Shown one piece after another: positions 60,130 to 64,000 of a stretch of DNA of 64,000 nt. The stretch lies in assembly GCF_001267175.1 (NCBI RefSeq), contig NZ_CP012358.1, positions 1 through 64,000 of the forward strand, read 5' to 3'. A program made the position numbers and the translations under genes. The notes below the pieces were generated by a model. That model did no database searches. It saw only the letters and a list, made by a program, of their open reading frames with translations, and was not told the DNA's origin. Positions within the stretch are counted from its first letter, which is position 1, and each line of letters opens with the position of its first letter. The DNA comes from Thiopseudomonas alkaliphila. GTDB lineage: Bacteria; Pseudomonadota; Gammaproteobacteria; Pseudomonadales; Pseudomonadaceae.

Positions 60130-60247
60130 GAATATTTCCCTGTAACTACGTTGATTAATCTTTGCGCAAGGTAGCTAGGTCACATTAAATAAGCAACAGC
60201 CGCTAGCGAAAAGTTTTGGCTGGCTTCACTTTTTAGGAAAAACTTTC

Positions 60248-61555
60248 ATGAATGGCTTTCAATCTTTAGGTATTACTAATCCTTGGTTAGAGCGCTTGGC
60301 TGAACTACAGCTTGCACAGCCGACTCAAGTTCAACAGCGCGGGATTCCTGCGCTACTTAAAGGGCAAGATATACTGGCGCTAGCGCCCACTGGCAGTGGT
60401 AAAACCTTAGCCTATCTATTACCGCTATTGCAGCGCTGGCAAACTACTGCGAGCAGACGCGAGAGTAATAAAACCAAGGTGCTGATTATGGTGCCGACCC
60501 GTGAGTTAGCTGAGCAGGTCTATCAAACTTTAATGAGTCTAAGCTTTGGTCATCCATTATCTGCACTGACTGCTTATGGCGGTGTCAGCATCAACCCGCA
60601 AATGTTGGCATTACGCAAAGGGCTCGACTTTCTGATTGGCACGCCTGGACGTTTACTGGACTTAATGCACAAGCGCGCATTGCAGTTAGATGGTGTGCAA
60701 ACCTTGGTGCTTGATGAAGCGGATCGGATGCTAGATCTTGGTTTTAGCGACGAGGTGAATGCAATTTTGCGGGCGTTGCCTAGACGCAAGCAAGTGTTAT
60801 GTTTTTCTGCTACCCGCTCGATACGTTTGAATGCTTTAGTTGAGCAGCTATTGCAGCAGCCGCTGACGATTGAGTTGGCCAGTGCGGCGCTTGAGCAAGC
60901 GCATATTACCCAGCAAATGCTGGTGGTTGATAAAAAGCAAAAAACTGAATTGCTGCTACAGCTATTGGCTCGACCCGCGCATCAGCGCCAGCAAGCGCTA
61001 ATTTTTGTGCGCACCCAGCGCATGGCGAATCAGTTACTGGGCGTCTTGCAGGCGCAGGGTTATCATGCCGCGGCCTTACACGGTGAGCGTACTCAGGCAC
61101 AGCGTTTGGAGGCCTTGCGCCAGTTTCAGGCAGGTGCCGTGCAGTATTTAATTGCCACCGATGTGGCTGCTCGTGGGTTAGATATAGCCGCCTTACCCTT
61201 GGTGGTGAATTTTGAGCTGCCAGATCAGGCGGAAGATTATGTGCACCGTATCGGGCGCACAGGTCGCGCCGGATTAATGGGCGTGGCGATTAGTCTGGTG
61301 GCGGCTGATGAGGTAGAGAAGCTGCTGGCAATTGAGCGGTTGCAGGGGCGGTTATTTAAGCGCGAAGAAGTGCTTGGCTTTGTCCCTGAGCATCGGGTGC
61401 CCGATACCCATTTAAGCCAAGGTGTTTTGAGTAAACAACGGAAAAAGCCCAGTGTGGCTAAGCCAGCAGCGCCGGATATAGTGAAACCCAAGGTTAATAA
61501 AGTTCGTCAAGCCCCAAGTTTTTTAACAAAAAAACCGAAACAGGGTAAAATCTAG
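60248..61555 (+). CDS. DEAD-box RNA helicase (RhlE-like)
   Basis: An ATP-dependent RNA helicase. The motifs in order are the Q motif (QPTQVQQRGIPALLKGQDIL), I APTGSGKT, Ia PTRELAEQV, Ib GTPGRLLDL, II VLDEADRMLDLGF, III SATRS, and VI HRIGRTGRAG. The C-terminal tail is short and basic (KPKVNKVRQAP). The length is 435 aa. It is closest to the RhlE/SrmB group; the RNA target is unknown. Confidence 0.9.
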   Translation: MNGFQSLGITNPWLERLAELQLAQPTQVQQRGIPALLKGQDILALAPTGSGKTLAYLLPLLQRWQTTASRRESNKTKVLIMVPTRELAEQVYQTLMSLSFGHPLSALTAYGGVSINPQMLALRKGLDFLIGTPGRLLDLMHKRALQLDGVQTLVLDEADRMLDLGFSDEVNAILRALPRRKQVLCFSATRSIRLNALVEQLLQQPLTIELASAALEQAHITQQMLVVDKKQKTELLLQLLARPAHQRQQALIFVRTQRMANQLLGVLQAQGYHAAALHGERTQAQRLEALRQFQAGAVQYLIATDVAARGLDIAALPLVVNFELPDQAEDYVHRIGRTGRAGLMGVAISLVAADEVEKLLAIERLQGRLFKREEVLGFVPEHRVPDTHLSQGVLSKQRKKPSVAKPAAPDIVKPKVNKVRQAPSFLTKKPKQGKI

Positions 61556-61603
61556 GCTTTTGCTTGTTAATTGGTTTGGATTTTGAATACGAGAGGAGTT
61601 TCC

Positions 61604-62491
61604 ATGAGTGCGGTACTTGATAGCTTAGTTTCTTTGTTGGATATGGAGACCATTGAAGAAAACCTGTTTCGCGGCGCCAGTCAAGATTTGGGCTTTCGCC
61701 AACTGTTTGGCGGGCAAGTGCTAGGACAGTCGTTATCGGCAGCGACTAAAACGGTGCAGGTTAGTCGTCAAGCGCACTCGATGCATGGCTACTTTTTACG
61801 TCCAGGTGACGCCACTAAACCAGTGGTTTATGAGGTGGAGCGTGTGCGCGATGGTGGTAGCTTTAGTACCCGTCGCGTAACAGCCATTCAAAATGGTAAA
61901 ACTATTTTTACCTGTAGTGTTTCTTTTCATGATGCCGAAGAAGGTTTTACCCATCAGCCAGTAATGCCTAAGGTGCCAATGCCAGAAGAGTTGGCGCCAG
62001 AAACCATTATTGCCGAATACCTAGCTGGTGAGTTGCCTGATGATAAACGCGAAAAAATGCTGCGACCCAAGCCGATTGAGACGCGTCCGGTACAGATTTT
62101 AGATCCCTTGGATCCTGCGGCTGGCGAGCCGGTTAAGCAGGTCTGGTTTAAAGCCTGCGCGCCACTGCCGGATAATCCGACTTTGCATAAATACCTGATG
62201 GCTTATGCTTCCGACTTTGGTTTGTTAACTACTTCCTTGATTCCCCATGGAGTATCAATTTGGCAGCCCTTTATGCAGGTGGCGAGCTTAGATCACTCGA
62301 TTTGGTTTCATAATCAAGTGCGCATGGATGATTGGTTATTATACTCCATGGAAAGTCCATGGGCTGGTCATGGTCGTGGTTACTCAAGAGCGCATATTTT
62401 TAATCGTGAGGGGGTATTGGTTGCCTCAACTGCGCAAGAAGGCTTGATTCGTATGCGTGAAGATTGGAAAGATCGTAAGAGTATGAGTTAA
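61604..62491 (+). CDS. tesB: Acyl-CoA thioesterase II
   Basis: Hydrolyses acyl-CoA esters. The 295-residue double-hotdog protein has LFGGQVLGQSLSAATKTV, HSMHGYFLRPGDATKPVVYE and SFSTRRVTAIQNGKTIF in the first domain; the second has ASDFGLL and SLDHSIWFHNQVRMDDWLLY. GAGGAG precedes ATG 61604 (the frame opens at 61571). Monocistronic or paired with the HAD gene 21 bp downstream. Confidence 0.94.
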   Translation: MSAVLDSLVSLLDMETIEENLFRGASQDLGFRQLFGGQVLGQSLSAATKTVQVSRQAHSMHGYFLRPGDATKPVVYEVERVRDGGSFSTRRVTAIQNGKTIFTCSVSFHDAEEGFTHQPVMPKVPMPEELAPETIIAEYLAGELPDDKREKMLRPKPIETRPVQILDPLDPAAGEPVKQVWFKACAPLPDNPTLHKYLMAYASDFGLLTTSLIPHGVSIWQPFMQVASLDHSIWFHNQVRMDDWLLYSMESPWAGHGRGYSRAHIFNREGVLVASTAQEGLIRMREDWKDRKSMS

Positions 62492-62512
62492 ACAGAGAGG
62501 CTAAAAGAGACA

Positions 62513-63109
62513 ATGTCTGAGTTATTACGTGCTCATCAGTATTGGGTGTTTGATATGGATGGTACATTAACGGTTGATGCCCATGACTTTGAGTATGTGC
62601 GCCAGCAATTGGGCTTGCCTTCTGGCTCAGATATTTTGGCCGAGTTAGCTAAGCTACCGGCCACTGAAGCGCAGTCTAAGCATCAATGGCTGCAAGCATA
62701 TGAAGCTGAAGTGGCAGCTAACTCAGTGGCTTCGCCGGGCGTACAAGTGTTATTGCAGCATCTGGTTGAGCAACAAGCACAGATCGCTGTGGTAACGCGT
62801 AATACAAAGGCACTAGCACACATAACTTTGGCTGCCATTGGTGTTGAGCACCTATTAGCAGACACAATGATTTTTGGTCGCGAGTGTGCGCCTCCTAAGC
62901 CAGATCCTTATTTATTGCATCAGTTAGCCAGGCAGTGGTCGGTGCCTGTCCAGCGTTTAGTGATGGTCGGCGACTTTCATTTTGATCTGCGTTTTGCCAG
63001 GGCCGCCAATGCGCGTTCAGTGCTGGTGAATACACCGGATAATTTATGGCCAGAATTAACAGATCATTATTATCCTACCTTGAAGCATTTATTAGCAGCT
63101 ATCCGCTAA
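62513..63109 (+). CDS. HAD-family hydrolase
   Basis: A 198-residue HAD phosphatase. The nucleophile motif is VFDMDGTLT (Asp near residue 14), motif II is AVVTRNT, and the C-terminal motif is KPDPYLLHQL then VMVGDFHFDLRFARAANARS. It has the small helical cap of IA-type HADs such as phosphoglycolate phosphatase-like enzymes. Substrate unknown. It lies upstream of rnpB, as in other pseudomonads. Confidence 0.87.
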   Translation: MSELLRAHQYWVFDMDGTLTVDAHDFEYVRQQLGLPSGSDILAELAKLPATEAQSKHQWLQAYEAEVAANSVASPGVQVLLQHLVEQQAQIAVVTRNTKALAHITLAAIGVEHLLADTMIFGRECAPPKPDPYLLHQLARQWSVPVQRLVMVGDFHFDLRFARAANARSVLVNTPDNLWPELTDHYYPTLKHLLAAIR

Positions 63110-63114
63110 AGAGC

Positions 63115-63143
63115 TTGCTAACCGGCTGAGCAATCTTTATTCT
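63115..63143 (+). promoter_or_regulatory. rnpB promoter
   Basis: TTGCTA (63115-63120) and TATTCT (63138-63143) are 17 bp apart; transcription would begin at about 63151, where the RNA's 5' stem starts. Confidence 0.7.
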
Positions 63144-63150
63144 GTCGCGC

Positions 63151-63496
63151 TGAGTTGGCTGGACAGTCGCCGCTTAAGGTAACTTAAGGGGAGGAAAGTC
63201 CGGGCTCCATAGGGCAAAGTGCCAGGTAACGCCTGGGAGGTGAAAGCCTACGGAGAGTGCCGCAGAAAATAACCGCCTAAGCGCTATGCGCCGGTAAGGG
63301 TGAAAAGGTGCGGTAAGAGCGCACCGCATGACTGGTAACAGTTCATGGCTAGGTAAACCCCACTGGGAGCAAGACCAAATAGGAATCCAATAGGTGTGGC
63401 CCGCACTGGATTCGGGTAGGTTGCTTGAGGTGATTAGCGATAATCATCCTAGATGAATGACTGTCCACGACAGAACCCGGCTTATAGGCCAACTCA
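63151..63496 (+). ncRNA. rnpB: RNase P RNA (class A)
   Basis: The catalytic RNA of RNase P, which trims tRNA 5' ends. The ends pair (TGAGTTGGC with GCCAACTCA), forming P1. Universal core elements are visible: GGAGGAAAGTCCGGGCTCC, the CR-II/III region with GAGTGCCGCAGAAAATAACC and the 3' core ACAGAACCCGGCTTA. Length about 346 nt. Confidence 0.96.
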
Positions 63497-63642
63497 TACT
63501 TTCTTATCTGATCATTATTTTTCTCAATAGGCTATGGCAAGCAGTCTCAGACTGTGTAGTTGCTGTAGATGATGCCGTGTTTTTTCGGTATCCCTATCAA
63601 TTCTACAAATAACTTTAAGTTGCCCATTTAACCGCATTTTAC

Positions 63643-63671
63643 TTGACGCTAGGCAGTTGCATTTCTATAGT
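63643..63671 (+). promoter_or_regulatory. mraZ (dcw cluster) promoter
   Basis: TTGACG (63643-63648) and TATAGT (63666-63671) with a 17-bp spacer. It drives the division/cell-wall cluster starting with mraZ. Confidence 0.75.
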
Positions 63672-63678
63672 GTGCAGA

Positions 63679-63709
63679 AGTGGCTAAAAGTGGTAGAAAG
63701 TGGTTTTTA
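63679..63709 (+). promoter_or_regulatory. MraZ operator: three AGTGG repeats at 10-bp spacing
   Basis: AGTGG occurs at 63679, 63689 and 63699, exactly 10 bp apart, with a weaker GGTG at 63711. MraZ binds direct repeats of this type (TGGG-like, 10-bp period) to repress its own promoter; here they cover the predicted transcription start. Confidence 0.75.
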
Positions 63710-63741
63710 AGGTGATAAAATAGATTGAATAGGGCGTTTCT

Positions 63742-64000
63742 GTGTTTAGAGGCACTACCTCCAGTAACTTAGATAGCAAAGGCAGGCTGACGATACCGAG
63801 TCGATATCGTGATGAGCTTGAGTTGCGGTGTGCTGGAAAAATGGTGGTCTCGATTGATTTTACCGACCCTTGTTTAAGCCTTTACCCATTATCTGAGTGG
63901 GAGAAAATCGAAGCTAAGTTGCTTCAGTTACCTTCCTTGAGGGCTGACACTCGACGTTTATCACGTTTGCTAATAGGCAGCGCAGTGGATGTTGAGCTCG
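63742..64000 (+). CDS. mraZ: Transcriptional regulator MraZ (3' end outside window)
   Basis: An AbrB-like regulator that heads the dcw cell-division cluster and represses it. The visible 86 residues read [20 protein letters not shown], then [19 protein letters not shown] and [14 protein letters not shown], the conserved MraZ core. The start is GTG 63742; no ATG fits. The frame runs off the window edge. Confidence 0.94.
   Translation, partial: MFRGTTSSNLDSKGRLTIPSRYRDELELRCAGKMVVSIDFTDPCLSLYPLSEWEKIEAKLLQLPSLRADTRRLSRLLIGSAVDVEL

Overview
This window is a stretch of ordinary chromosome from a gammaproteobacterium of the Pseudomonadaceae type. The signs are a MvaT-type H-NS protein beside sbcB, a divergent omlA/fur pair, the order tig-clpP-clpX-lon-hupB-ppiD, a GntR regulator directly upstream of smc, pncC-recA-recX, and rnpB followed by mraZ. 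The DNA is noticeably less GC-rich than in classical Pseudomonas, so a low-GC relative (Thiopseudomonas/Denitrificimonas-like) is my inference; it is not proven by anything in the window.

Layout. 1-5.6 kb: 3' part of dedD, then cvpA, purF, metZ and sbcB on the plus strand. 5.6-7.6 kb: mvaT and hemN on the minus strand. 7.9-18 kb: a phospholipase-D-type lipoprotein, then the protein quality-control block tig, clpP, clpX, lon, hupB, ppiD. 18-30 kb: a mixed block with a yheU-like gene, an FMN reductase, an antiporter, a DyP peroxidase, smpB, ratA-rnfH, bamE/omlA divergent from fur, a PPK2 kinase with yejK, a YigZ protein, an orphan TAXI receptor, yggL and a luciferase-like oxidoreductase. 30-34 kb: an outer-membrane channel and a PQQ-dependent quinohemoprotein alcohol dehydrogenase, then apt. 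34-38 kb: a GntP permease opposite a dehydrogenase/isomerase pair that looks like part of a hydroxy-acid (tetronate or hydroxypyruvate) pathway. 38-40.5 kb: an unlisted 56-codon ORF with its own promoter and terminator, a BI-1 protein, tRNA-Ser(UGA), a frameshifted cysteine-rich secreted protein and a divergent macro-domain protein. 40.6-47.8 kb: a minus-strand run leuS-lptE-holA-thiD-thiE-hemL. 48-57 kb: a DUF218 protein, mnmC, a GntR regulator, smc and aceK. 57-64 kb: pncC, LexA-controlled recA, recX, two small envelope proteins, a DEAD-box helicase, tesB, a HAD phosphatase, rnpB, and the first part of mraZ with its promoter and operator repeats.

Most genes are housekeeping: proteostasis, SOS/recombination, cofactor synthesis (haem, thiamine), tRNA modification and chromosome organisation. 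The accessory content is small. I found no prophage, insertion sequence, CRISPR array, defence island or secondary-metabolite cluster. The least explained items are the small transcription unit at about 37.9-38.25 kb, the broken cysteine-rich gene at 39.43-39.79 kb, the orphan TAXI receptor, the split GntP/dehydrogenase/isomerase locus, the hairpin in front of holA, and repeats upstream of the PQQ dehydrogenase unit.
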